Assembly (NCBI GenBank): GCA_038276395.1
Contig: JBBQAA010000053.1
Location: 1 to 14,360, forward strand
Length of the DNA stretch: 14,360 nucleotides
Direction: 5' to 3'
Source of the DNA: JBBQAA01 sp038276395
Lineage (GTDB): Bacteria; Actinomycetota; Thermoleophilia; Solirubrobacterales; Solirubrobacteraceae
Below are positions 1 through 6,615 of this stretch, piece by piece. The notes under the pieces were generated by a model. It was not told the DNA's origin and made no database searches. It was given only the letters and a program-made list of their open reading frames with translations. A program made the position numbers and the translations under genes. The number at the start of each line of letters is the position of its first letter. Positions within the stretch are counted from its first letter, which is position 1.

Positions 1-80
1 ACCGACGGCGTCCTCACCACCGTCCGAAGCCGCTCCTCCTCGGTCTCAGAGAGCTCGATCGCCGCCGCCGCTCGCGCCAT
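1..80 (-). CDS. IS630-like transposase, N-terminal fragment (cut by window edge)
   Basis: Only the first 26 codons are present, starting at ATG 80-78 on the minus strand and running off the window. The peptide has an Ala-rich start, then an IELSETEEERLR segment and a Val/Arg-rich stretch. This resembles the N-terminal helix-turn-helix entry of IS630-family transposases, which typically read as a short Ala/Pro-rich start followed by I-E-L-S/T and acidic 'EER' residues. The catalytic DDE domain would lie outside the window. The leader lacks a convincing Shine-Dalgarno sequence. The call rests on a short match plus the TA junction at 138-139, so another short-HTH protein remains possible. Confidence 0.5.
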   Translation of the reverse strand, partial: MARAAAAIELSETEEERLRTVVRTPS

Positions 81-139
81 ACCCACGACCGTACCCGAAC
101 TCCCTTACAAATGCAAGCCACTATTGGAACGCTGCACTA
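1..139 (-). mobile_element. Left end of an IS630-like insertion sequence (partial)
   Basis: The first 139 bases look like the terminus of an IS630/Tc1-type element running off the left edge. The minus strand has a transposase start (position 80), a short leader, and a less GC-rich outer segment (about 110-137) that probably is the terminal inverted repeat. The element stops at the TA at 138-139. IS630 elements duplicate a TA target on insertion, and here that TA forms the first two bases of the TAG stop codon of the neighbouring thiY-like gene. Seen: the composition change, the TA junction and the transposase-like N-terminus. Inferred: the family and the exact boundary, because the other end is outside the window and the inverted repeat cannot be matched. 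Confidence 0.55.
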
Positions 140-1147
140 GGCCCCCTGGCCGGCCAGGAACTCGTTGGTCAGGGCGATGTCGGCTTGGGGGAGCTTCTTC
201 AGTAGACCGTGGGAGAACATCCAGTCGCCGAAGCGCCGCCACTGCCGGCGGTCCTGATAGCCGAAGGGCTCGTCCGTGTTCGCGGGGAAGAACGACGGGA
301 GCGTGGCGCGGACGCTCGCCTGCTCGAGGCGGCGGGACTTCGCGAGCCCGGGGACGGAGCGGACGAGGTCCTCGACGCCCCGCGCGGGGTTCGCGCGCAC
401 GTCGGCGTAGCCGCGGCCCAGGGCCTGCACGAAGCGGCGCACGAGCTGGCCGTGGTCGCGCAGGGTGTCGCGGCGGGCGACGAGCACGAGCTCGTCGTAG
501 GTGGGGACGCCGGCGCGATCGACGGGGATCACCGTCGGCTTCTTCCCCTGCTGACGGAGCTGGATCCCCTCGTAGTTCCAGAAGCCGCCGAGCGTCGCGT
601 CGACGCGCTTCGAGAGCATGGCCGGGAGCAAATTGAAGCCGACGTTGACGCTCTTCACGCCCGACACGCCGGCGCGCTGCTCGATCGTCCGCAGCTCGGC
701 GTCCTGGTAGGGGATGCCGGCCGTGCCCACGGTCTTGCCCCCGAGGTCGCCGATCCGCTTGACCTTGCTGCCGCCGATCGCGATGACCGAGGTCAGCGGG
801 CGCTGGACGATCGCCCCAACCGCCACGAGCGGCGCGCCCCGGTCGCGGGCGAGCAGCAGCTCCGGCTCGTATGAGATCGCCAGGTCGACCTTCCCGGCGG
901 CGAGGAGCTTCAGCGGCGCGGAGGGGTCGCCCGGGGTCTGCACGCGGACGTCGAGGCCGGCGCGGCGGAACTCCCCCTGCTCGATCCCGGTGTAGAGCCC
1001 GACGTGGTCGGCGTTCGGATAGAAGTCGAGCATCACCGAGAGCGCGCCGGACCCGCGCGGGGCGATCCGCTCCTGCTTGGTCCCGCAGCCCGCGGCGAGG
1101 AGCGCGAGGGCGAGCGTGGCGACCACTCCGACCGCGAAGCGCCTCAC
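137..1147 (-). CDS. thiY: Thiamine-precursor (pyrimidine) ABC transporter, substrate-binding lipoprotein, NMT1/THI5-like
   Basis: A 336-residue extracytoplasmic solute receptor. Residues 1-21 form a lipoprotein signal peptide (Arg-Arg, hydrophobic core, lipobox LLAAGC with Cys21). The NMT1/THI5-like fold follows, with DFYPNADHVGLY at 41-52 matching the conserved 'D-x-x-P-N-x-x-H-x-G-L' ligand-site motif of ThiY-type receptors. The SYEPELLLAR and GGFWNYEG segments are also typical. In this family the ligand is a thiamine pyrimidine precursor (HMP or formylaminopyrimidine). The GTG start at 1147 has GGGAGGAG upstream and overlaps the permease stop by four bases (GTGA), so translation is probably coupled. 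The C-terminus (ALTNEFLAGQ) looks complete although an IS end sits on the stop codon. Family certainty is high. The thiamine assignment leans on the upstream TPP riboswitch; without it an SsuA/TauA-type ligand would be the alternative. Confidence 0.88.
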   Translation of the reverse strand: MRRFAVGVVATLALALLAAGCGTKQERIAPRGSGALSVMLDFYPNADHVGLYTGIEQGEFRRAGLDVRVQTPGDPSAPLKLLAAGKVDLAISYEPELLLARDRGAPLVAVGAIVQRPLTSVIAIGGSKVKRIGDLGGKTVGTAGIPYQDAELRTIEQRAGVSGVKSVNVGFNLLPAMLSKRVDATLGGFWNYEGIQLRQQGKKPTVIPVDRAGVPTYDELVLVARRDTLRDHGQLVRRFVQALGRGYADVRANPARGVEDLVRSVPGLAKSRRLEQASVRATLPSFFPANTDEPFGYQDRRQWRRFGDWMFSHGLLKKLPQADIALTNEFLAGQGA

Positions 1148-1884
1148 CCCCGCTCCTCCCGCGTCCACGGCAGCGCCGCGCGCTCGAGCAGCGTGATGAG
1201 CAGGAACAGCGCGATGGCGAGCACGGCGAGCAGGACGACGGCAGCGTAGGCGAGCGGCGCCTCGAGCTGGCCGCCTGCGGTGCGGATGACGTAGCCGAGG
1301 CCCGCGCTCGTGCCGGTGTCCTCGGCCAGGACGGCGCCGATGACGGCGACGACGACGGCGATCCGCGCGCCGGAGAAGAGCCCGGGCAGCGCCGAGGGCG
1401 CCTCGACCCGCAGGAAGGCCTGCGCGCGGGAGGCGCCGAGCGTGCGCATGAGCTTTCCGAGCGCCGGGTCGATACCGACCAGCGCATCGAGCGTCGAGAC
1501 GACGACGGGGAAGAAGCACACGACCCCGACGACGATGAGCTTCGGCGCGAGGCCGAAACCCAGCCAGACGACGAGCAGCGGCGCGAGCACGACGACCGGG
1601 ACGGTCTGGGAGGCAATGAGCAGCGGGTAGACCGCGCGGCGCACGACGGGGGAGAGGTGGATGGCCACGGCGCACGCGAGCCCGACGGCGACGGCGAGGA
1701 GGATCCCCAGCAGCACCTCCTCCCCGGTGACGAGCAGGTCGTGGCCGAGCAGGCCGCGGTCGCTCCACAGCGCGGTCGCGACGTCGTGCGGCGCGGGGAG
1801 CACGAGCGGGTCGACGCCCCCGAGCGCCGCGTAGAGCTCCCACGCGCCGAGCCCGAGCAGGAGGACGAGCGCGGCGCCGATCAC
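1144..1884 (-). CDS. thiX: Thiamine-precursor ABC transporter permease, BPD_transp_1 family
   Basis: A 246-residue integral membrane permease with about six hydrophobic helices. The cytoplasmic EAA loop, which docks on the ATPase, is visible at about 147-166 (RTLGASRAQAFLRVEAPSALP region, with the conserved Gly). The family (SsuC/TauC/ThiX) normally runs 245-270 residues, so it is full length. The GTG start at 1884 overlaps the last bases of the ATPase gene (GTGA, 1881-1884), and GGGAGG lies just upstream inside the ATPase coding end. Its own stop overlaps the start of the binding protein. It forms the membrane channel between the lipoprotein receptor and the ATPase. Specificity is taken from the operon and its TPP riboswitch, not from the permease sequence. 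Confidence 0.88.
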   Translation of the reverse strand: MIGAALVLLLGLGAWELYAALGGVDPLVLPAPHDVATALWSDRGLLGHDLLVTGEEVLLGILLAVAVGLACAVAIHLSPVVRRAVYPLLIASQTVPVVVLAPLLVVWLGFGLAPKLIVVGVVCFFPVVVSTLDALVGIDPALGKLMRTLGASRAQAFLRVEAPSALPGLFSGARIAVVVAVIGAVLAEDTGTSAGLGYVIRTAGGQLEAPLAYAAVVLLAVLAIALFLLITLLERAALPWTREERG

Positions 1885-2666
1885 GCCGCCTCCCGCAGCG
1901 CGTCCATCGCCCGCTCGCGCAGCGCGACGAGCCCCGGCTCCGTGCGGCGCCGGGGCCGGGGCGCGGAGACGCGCAGGTCGGCCACGACGCGGCCCGGCCG
2001 GGGGGAGAGGACGAGCACGCGATCCCCGAGCACGAGCGCCTCCTCGACGTCGTGTGTCACGAGGAGGACGGTGCGCGGCGCGGCGGCGAGCGCGCCAGCC
2101 AGCCAGTCCTGCATCTCCTCCCGGGTCAGGGCGTCGAGCGCGCCGAAGGGCTCATCGAGGCAGAGCACGGGCGCACCGGCCAGGAGCGTGCGCAGGAAGG
2201 CCACGCGCTGGCGCATGCCGCCGGAGAGCGCGGCAGGCCGGGCGTCCTCGAAGCCCGCGAGCCCGAAGCGGTCAAGGAGCGGGGCGGCGGCGGCGCGTGC
2301 CTCGGCGCGGCTCGTGCCCGTGACGCGCAGTGCGAGCGCGGCGTTGTCCAGCGCGGAGAGCCAGGGGAGGAGGAGATCCTGCTGGAAGCCGAGCACGGCG
2401 CGGCCGGCCTCGACGCGGCCCGCGTCCGGCGCCTGCAGGCCGCACACGAGCTCGAGCAGCGTGCTCTTGCCGCAGCCGCTCGGGCCGACGATGGCCACGA
2501 CCTCGCCGGGGGCGGCGGTGAAGGAGACATCGGCGAGAGCGGGCACCGCCGCGCCCCGGCGGGGCGTGAACGTGCGCGCGACGCCGGTCACCCGCACGGC
2601 GGGCGCGGGTGCTCCGGCGGGCTCCGGGGCCGGCGCGGCGGGGAGGGCGTCGAGGGTCTCCGTCAT
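1881..2666 (-). CDS. thiZ: Thiamine-precursor ABC transporter, ATP-binding protein
   Basis: A 261-residue ABC ATPase that powers the importer. Visible motifs: Walker A GPSGCGKST (61-69), Q-loop in FQQDLLLPW (about 94-102), signature LSGGMRQRV (148-156), Walker B VLCLDEPFGALD (167-178) and H-loop His205. An Ala/Pro-rich segment (about 8-23) precedes the domain. I chose ATG 2666-2664 because AAGGAAGGA stands just before it. The in-frame ATG at 2684 lies inside the conserved AAUGCC of the TPP aptamer and is unlikely to be used, and longer upstream readings would translate the riboswitch itself. First gene of the operon, overlapping the permease by four bases. Expression is expected to fall when thiamine pyrophosphate is abundant. 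Confidence 0.9.
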   Translation of the reverse strand: MTETLDALPAAPAPEPAGAPAPAVRVTGVARTFTPRRGAAVPALADVSFTAAPGEVVAIVGPSGCGKSTLLELVCGLQAPDAGRVEAGRAVLGFQQDLLLPWLSALDNAALALRVTGTSRAEARAAAAPLLDRFGLAGFEDARPAALSGGMRQRVAFLRTLLAGAPVLCLDEPFGALDALTREEMQDWLAGALAAAPRTVLLVTHDVEEALVLGDRVLVLSPRPGRVVADLRVSAPRPRRRTEPGLVALRERAMDALREAA

Positions 2667-2775
2667 TCCTTCCTTCGCGGGCATTACCCCACAGGTTCTA
2701 AGGGTCGGCGCCGGGTGCTCCGCGGAGCAGGGGCGCTCTCTCAGCCGGCGTGCCCGCCAGCCCCCCTGGGTGGTC
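2667..2775 (-). promoter_or_regulatory. TPP riboswitch (THI-box) controlling the thiamine-precursor importer
   Basis: On the minus strand the leader carries the conserved TPP aptamer parts in order: a G-rich P2 arm (about 2761-2767); a P3 hairpin (CUGGCG at 2760-2755 with CGCCGG at 2750-2745); CUGAGA (2744-2739); ACCCUUAGAACCUG (about 2705-2692); and GGGGUAAUGCCCGCGAAGGAA (2690-2670). An extra helix between CUGAGA and ACCC is formed by GCGCC/GGCGC around a 14-base palindrome (2716-2729), in keeping with the optional P3a arm of many TPP riboswitches. The Shine-Dalgarno of thiZ is the purine run at the 3' edge of the aptamer, which suggests translational control. I infer this from position; no separate terminator lies between aptamer and start codon. 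Confidence 0.9.
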
Positions 2776-2782
2776 GGCGTGA

Positions 2783-2788
2783 ACGGTA
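2783..2788 (-). promoter_or_regulatory. Candidate -10 box for the thi operon
   Basis: TACCGT on the minus strand fits the actinobacterial TAnnnT -10 pattern. It lies about 8 bases before the expected 5' edge of the TPP aptamer, where transcription should start. I see no clear TTGAC-like -35. The same TACCGT hexamer occurs just before the P450 start. Confidence 0.45.
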
Positions 2789-2819
2789 CCGGCTCACCGG
2801 ACGGGACGACGAGGCCCGC

Positions 2820-2870
2820 CGGGGTGGGCTGCATTTCGACCCTCTGCGTCACGAGATGCAGCCCACCCCG
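2820..2870 (-). terminator. Long hairpin between the P450 gene and the thi operon, probable terminator
   Basis: A 19-pair stem (2820-2838 with 2852-2870, one U-G pair) closes a 13-base loop. The arms are perfect inverted repeats of GGGGTGGGCTGCAT. It begins about 23 bases after the P450 stop and ends before the thi promoter candidate, so it probably ends P450 transcription. There is no T-run after it on either strand, so classical intrinsic termination is not shown. High-GC actinobacteria often use such U-poor hairpins. Confidence 0.6.
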
Positions 2871-2893
2871 CGCCGCGAAGGCGGGGCCGCCGC

Positions 2894-4195
2894 TCAGGCG
2901 GCGATGACCTCTCCGCCGCGCGACGGGGTGAGCGTGATGGCGCGGCGGGTCACGCGCTCGGGCGCGCCCACCGTGCGCGCGCCGCCGTGGCGCGCCACCG
3001 CGGCGAGGACGCTGCGCAGCTCGAACTGCGCGAAGGCGGCGCCCAGGCAGCGGCGAATGCCGCCGCCGAAGGGGAACCACGTGTAGGTCCCGGCCGCCTG
3101 CGCGAGAAAGCGCTCGGGCCGGAACGCCAAGGGGTCGGGGCCGTAGACGTCCTCCCGGCGGTGGACGAGGTAGATGCAGGGGGCGAGCTTCGCCCCGGCG
3201 GGCACGACGCGGCCGCCGGGCAGCGCGAAGTCCTCCTTGAGCATCCGCACGACGATGGGGATGACGGGGCGGATCCGCAGCGTCTCCTTGATCACGGCGT
3301 CGAGGTAGGCGTCCTCGCCGCCCGCGACCTCCTCGCGCAGGCGCGCCCAGCCGCCGGGATGGCGGCCGAGGCGCTCGAGCGCCCAGGCGAGCGTCGTGGC
3401 CGTCGTCTCGTGGCCGGCGATGAGGAGCGTCATGAGCTCGTCGCGGACCTCCGTGTCGGTCATGGCGGCGCCGTCCTCGAAGCGGGCCAGCAGGAGCAGG
3501 GCGAGGATGTCGTCCCGCTCGGCGAGGCCGGGGTCGGCGCGGTGGCGGGCGATCTCCTCGGCGATGGCCGCGTCGACCGGAGCGATCTGGCGGCGGAACA
3601 GGCCGATCCGCTCGGCGCGGTCGGGGCCGAGCGTGGCGAGCGCGGCCATGCGCCGCGGGTCGACGGCGGCCTCGAGCGCGGCGCGCAGCAGCTCCTGCAG
3701 CCGCGCGGCGCGGGCCGTGTCGGTGACCCCGAAGACCGCGCGGACGATGATCTCGAGCGTCACGCCCTGCATCCGCGGCAGCGAGGCGAGCGGGGTCGCG
3801 GCCGGCCAGCTCGCGAGCTCCCGCTCGGCCACCTCGCGCATGAGCTCGCCGTAGCGCGTCATCCGCTCGCCGTGGAAGGCGGGGAGCATGAGCTTGCGCT
3901 GGCGCAGGTGGGGCGCGTCGTCGAGCAGCAGGACGGAGCTCCGGCCGAGGAAGGGGCGGAGGATGACGTTCCCCTCACCGGCGTGGAGGACCGCGGGATC
4001 CCCGGTGAAGACCGCCTTCACGTCCTCCGGGTCGGCGAGGATCACCCACTCGCCCTCGCTGGCGATCCGCAGCGTGAACGTGTCCCCGTGGCGGCGGCGG
4101 CAGTCGGTGAGGAACGGCCCGGGTCGCGCGATCCAGCGCAGCGTCTGGGCGAGGCGGGGGAGGCGCGGGCCGGGGGGAAGGGCGGCTCCGGTCAC
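2894..4195 (-). CDS. Cytochrome P450
   Basis: A 433-residue soluble bacterial P450, a haem-thiolate monooxygenase of full normal length. Visible: helix-C region HLRQRKLMLPAF (96-107); I-helix oxygen-activation motif AGHETT (260-265); K-helix ExxR (ETLR, 304-307); FRPERF (358-363); and the haem loop FPFGGGIRRC with the axial ligand Cys383 (374-383). No signal peptide or membrane anchor is seen. The GTG start at 4195 is preceded by TACCGT (4203-4208) with 7 bases between, so the message may be leaderless; only a weak GGTGG could act as a ribosome site. No ferredoxin or ferredoxin reductase is adjacent, so electron partners must be encoded elsewhere. The substrate cannot be told from sequence. 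The architecture recalls CYP110-like or fatty-acid/terpenoid-type bacterial P450s, but that is a guess. Confidence 0.95.
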   Translation of the reverse strand: MTGAALPPGPRLPRLAQTLRWIARPGPFLTDCRRRHGDTFTLRIASEGEWVILADPEDVKAVFTGDPAVLHAGEGNVILRPFLGRSSVLLLDDAPHLRQRKLMLPAFHGERMTRYGELMREVAERELASWPAATPLASLPRMQGVTLEIIVRAVFGVTDTARAARLQELLRAALEAAVDPRRMAALATLGPDRAERIGLFRRQIAPVDAAIAEEIARHRADPGLAERDDILALLLLARFEDGAAMTDTEVRDELMTLLIAGHETTATTLAWALERLGRHPGGWARLREEVAGGEDAYLDAVIKETLRIRPVIPIVVRMLKEDFALPGGRVVPAGAKLAPCIYLVHRREDVYGPDPLAFRPERFLAQAAGTYTWFPFGGGIRRCLGAAFAQFELRSVLAAVARHGGARTVGAPERVTRRAITLTPSRGGEVIAA

Positions 4196-4202
4196 CCACC
4201 AG

Positions 4203-4208
4203 ACGGTA
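4203..4208 (-). promoter_or_regulatory. Candidate -10 box of the P450 gene
   Basis: TACCGT on the minus strand ends 7 bases before the GTG start at 4195. A -10 box this close would start transcription at or next to the start codon, giving a leaderless mRNA. No -35 consensus is visible. The rest of the 121-base gap to the upstream VWA gene (4196-4316) is GC-rich with short GCGGAC-type direct repeats and no gene. Confidence 0.45.
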
Positions 4209-4316
4209 TCCGGCCGCGTCCGCGTCCGCGCCCGCCCGCGCGGTTCCCGGACTTCGGGTCCTCTGGCGCCCCAAAGTGCAGAAACCGCCGAGCGCGACCC
4301 GCCGGGCGCCCGCGCC

Positions 4317-5693
4317 CTACGCCACCACCGGCCGCGTGAGCTGCTTGACGAAGTCCTCGAGGTGCTGCGCCGTCCAGCACTCGAAGGCCCGGCAGTGCTC
4401 CTCGTAGGTGCGGATCACCGAGTCCCCGTAGTTCCAGTACAGCCGCGGCTCGGGGTTCAGCCAGAACGTTCGCCCCGCGCGCGCGGCGATCGCCGCGAAC
4501 ATGTCCGCCCGCGGCGGGCGCCCGTTCGTGCGCGCGTCGCCGAGGACGATGACCGTCGCGCGGGGGTGCAGCTCGTCCTCGACCGCGGCGAGGAACTCCG
4601 TCCACACCCGCCCGTAGTCCGTGTAGCCGGAGATGTCGGCCACGCCCGCGTCACGGCCGATCGCCGCGCTGACGGCCTTGAAGTCGCGCTCGCGCGCGAA
4701 GATCTCCGTGACCTCGGAGATCCGCTCGATGAACACGAAGGAGCGCATCTTCCGGAACGAGTCGTGCAGCGCGTGCAGGACCGACAGGAAGAACACCGAC
4801 GCGCTCGTCACGCTCGTGGAGACGTCGCAGAGCACGAAGATCTCCGGCCGCCGCGGCCGCGTGGGCCGGTACTTGAGGACCACCGGCACGCCGCCGGTCT
4901 CGAGCGAGGCGCGCATCGTCCTGCGCACGTCGACGTGGGCGTGGCGCTTTCGCCCCCGCGCCTCGCGGCCCTGCGTGGCCAGGCGGCGGCGGAGCTGGGC
5001 GACGACGCGGTGCACCGCGGCGAGGTCCTGCAGCGGCCCGCTCGGCAGCGCGCGGTCGAGCTCGTTCAGCGGCCGCGAGGGGGGGAGCTGGCGCGTGCGC
5101 TCGATCAATCCCCGCTCGAGCTCGCGGCGCAGGTGGCGCTCGAAGGCCCGGATCGCCTCGCGGGGCAGGCCGGCCCGCCGCGGGTCGTTCTCCGGCAGCT
5201 CAGGCTGGGGCTCGGCGCGCAGCCCGAGCGCCCGGCGGATGCGCTGCACGTCGACGCCGATGACCCCTGAGCCCTCGCCTTGGCGCCCGAAGGCGGCGAT
5301 GGCCAGGCGGGCGAGGTCGCGCATCGCGCCGTCCGACCCGTCGCGGAGCGCCGCGGCGATCTGCTCCCGCAGCGTGTCGAGGTTGATCTGGTCGGCGTCG
5401 AAGCCGTCGGCCCCCTCGCCGCCCTGCTCGGTGACCTCGAGGCGCACCGCCGCGGCCTCGGCGGCGCGGAAGAAGAAGCGGTCGAAGAGCAGCTCGAAGG
5501 TGCGGCGATCCTCCGGGGACTTGGCCAGGGTGGCGGCGAGCGCCTCGCGGAAGATCTCGGGCTCGGTCCACGAGACCTCGGACAGCGCGGCGAAGGCGTC
5601 GAGCAGCTCCGCTGTGCCCACGCCGACGCCCTCGCTCCGCAGTTCCTCGGCAAAGGCCAGGAGCTGCGCGTCGAAGCCCGGCGCCGCGGCCAC
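4317..5693 (-). CDS. coxE: CoxE-like VWA-domain protein
   Basis: A 458-residue protein of the CoxE-like VWA family, which partners MoxR ATPases. The N-terminal helical part starts with a 'LLAFAEELRSEGVGVGTAELLDAF' type segment (11-34), typical of the family. A charged linker with an Arg-rich stretch (about 235-260) precedes a C-terminal VWA domain. The metal-ion site is intact: DVSTS (290-294), Thr358 in GYTDYG and Asp386 in LGDARTNG. WLNPEP (411-416) is a CoxE hallmark. In Oligotropha-type cox clusters, CoxD and CoxE mature the Mo/Cu site of CO dehydrogenase. No coxL, coxM or coxS gene is here, so the client is unknown. The GTG at 5693, 11 bases after the ATPase stop, is the only credible start near the conserved N-terminus; it lacks a clear ribosome site, which suggests coupling to the ATPase. 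Confidence 0.85.
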   Translation of the reverse strand: MAAAPGFDAQLLAFAEELRSEGVGVGTAELLDAFAALSEVSWTEPEIFREALAATLAKSPEDRRTFELLFDRFFFRAAEAAAVRLEVTEQGGEGADGFDADQINLDTLREQIAAALRDGSDGAMRDLARLAIAAFGRQGEGSGVIGVDVQRIRRALGLRAEPQPELPENDPRRAGLPREAIRAFERHLRRELERGLIERTRQLPPSRPLNELDRALPSGPLQDLAAVHRVVAQLRRRLATQGREARGRKRHAHVDVRRTMRASLETGGVPVVLKYRPTRPRRPEIFVLCDVSTSVTSASVFFLSVLHALHDSFRKMRSFVFIERISEVTEIFARERDFKAVSAAIGRDAGVADISGYTDYGRVWTEFLAAVEDELHPRATVIVLGDARTNGRPPRADMFAAIAARAGRTFWLNPEPRLYWNYGDSVIRTYEEHCRAFECWTAQHLEDFVKQLTRPVVA

Positions 5694-5704
5694 GAGAGCC
5701 GCGC

Positions 5705-6583
5705 CTACGCCAGCTCGGAGAGCTTCACGCCGACGCGCTCGGAGACGACGTCGAGGTCCGTGCGGTGCTTGACGATGACGCTCATCGTGTCCCGGAAGGT
5801 CGGCTCGTCGATGTCCTCCGCCCCGAGCAGCAGCAGCGCGCGCGCCCAGTCGATCGACTCGGCGAGCGACGGCGGCTTCTTCAGGTCGAGCGCGCGGACC
5901 ATCCCCACGAGCTCGACGAGCTTCGCGGCCACCTCCGCCCGCAGCTCGGGCGCGTGCAGGCGGACGATCTCGAGCTCGTGCTCGGGCTCGGGGTAGTCGA
6001 GCCACAGGTAGAGGCAGCGGCGCTTGAGCGCCTCGGTCAGCTCCCGCGTGTTGTTCGAGGTGAGCAGGACGACGGGCATGCTCGAGGCCTCGATCCGCCC
6101 GAGCTCGGGGATCGTGATCTGGAAGTCCGAGAGCAGCTCGAGCAGCATCGCCTCGAACTCCTGGTCGGTCTTGTCGATCTCGTCGATCAGCAGCACGACG
6201 GGCTCCGGAGCCGAGATGGCGGTGAGGAGCGGGCGGGCGAGCAGGAACTCCTCGCCGAAGATGTCGTCCTGCACCGCCTGCCAGCCCGCATCCGACGCTT
6301 CGGTCTGAATGCGCAGGAGCTGCTTGCGGTAGTTCCACTCGTACAGCGCCTTGGCCTCGTCGAGGCCCTCGTAGCACTGCAGGCGCACGAGCGTGCGCTC
6401 GAGATAGCGCGCGAGCGCCTTGGCCAGCTCGGTCTTCCCGACCCCGGCCGGCCCCTCGACGAGCACGGGCTTGCCGAGCTTGACGGCGAGGTAGGAGACG
6501 AGCGCCGTGGAATCTCCGGGCAGGTAGCCGACCGAGCGCAGGCCGCTGGCGATGTCGGGGACCGAGGCGGGCGCGAGGGGCAT
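5705..6583 (-). CDS. coxD: MoxR-family AAA+ ATPase, CoxD-like
   Basis: A 292-residue AAA+ ATPase of the MoxR/CoxD group. Walker A GPAGVGKT (44-51), the group-typical CYEGLDEAKALYEWNY segment (70-85), Walker B LLIDEID (131-137), sensor-1 LTSNN (174-178) and Arg residues at 188-189 (LKRRC), likely arginine-finger or sensor positions, are all visible. A helical lid occupies the C-terminal third. It is expected to form a hexamer that works with the downstream VWA protein as a chaperone or metal-site maturation machine. Start ATG 6583 has no strong ribosome site. TATCCT at 6601-6596 lies 12 bases upstream. It is transcribed divergently from a small membrane protein gene only 32 bases away. The specific link to CO dehydrogenase is by family similarity only; other MoxR-VWA pairs serve other clients. 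Confidence 0.88.
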   Translation of the reverse strand: MPLAPASVPDIASGLRSVGYLPGDSTALVSYLAVKLGKPVLVEGPAGVGKTELAKALARYLERTLVRLQCYEGLDEAKALYEWNYRKQLLRIQTEASDAGWQAVQDDIFGEEFLLARPLLTAISAPEPVVLLIDEIDKTDQEFEAMLLELLSDFQITIPELGRIEASSMPVVLLTSNNTRELTEALKRRCLYLWLDYPEPEHELEIVRLHAPELRAEVAAKLVELVGMVRALDLKKPPSLAESIDWARALLLLGAEDIDEPTFRDTMSVIVKHRTDLDVVSERVGVKLSELA

Positions 6584-6595
6584 GGGAGACGCCGG

Positions 6596-6601
6596 AGGAT
6601 A
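6596..6601 (-). promoter_or_regulatory. Candidate -10 box of the coxD-coxE operon
   Basis: TATCCT on the minus strand fits TAnnnT and ends 12 bases before ATG 6583. It sits within the 12-mer CCTATCCTCCGG, which also occurs 9 bases or so before the start of the membrane-protein gene at 9478. The site overlaps the AGGAG ribosome-binding candidate of the divergent plus-strand gene, so the two start regions are interleaved in 32 bases. Confidence 0.5.
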
Positions 6602-6615
6602 GGAGTGCTGGGATA

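Noticed and set aside
871..2907. Long plus-strand open frames opposite the thi operon, the P450 and the ArsA-like gene
   Set aside because: They are Arg/Gly/Asp-rich shadow frames caused by high GC; the minus-strand frames hold all recognised domains.
1881..3080. A longer reading of the ThiZ gene starting far upstream
   Set aside because: It would translate the TPP riboswitch, the hairpin and part of the P450 end. The ribosome site and ATG at 2666 fit the ATPase family N-terminus.
4209..4245. GCGGAC-type direct repeats upstream of the P450 as operator sites
   Set aside because: They are short, adjacent and compositionally expected in this GC-rich gap; no dyad symmetry was seen.
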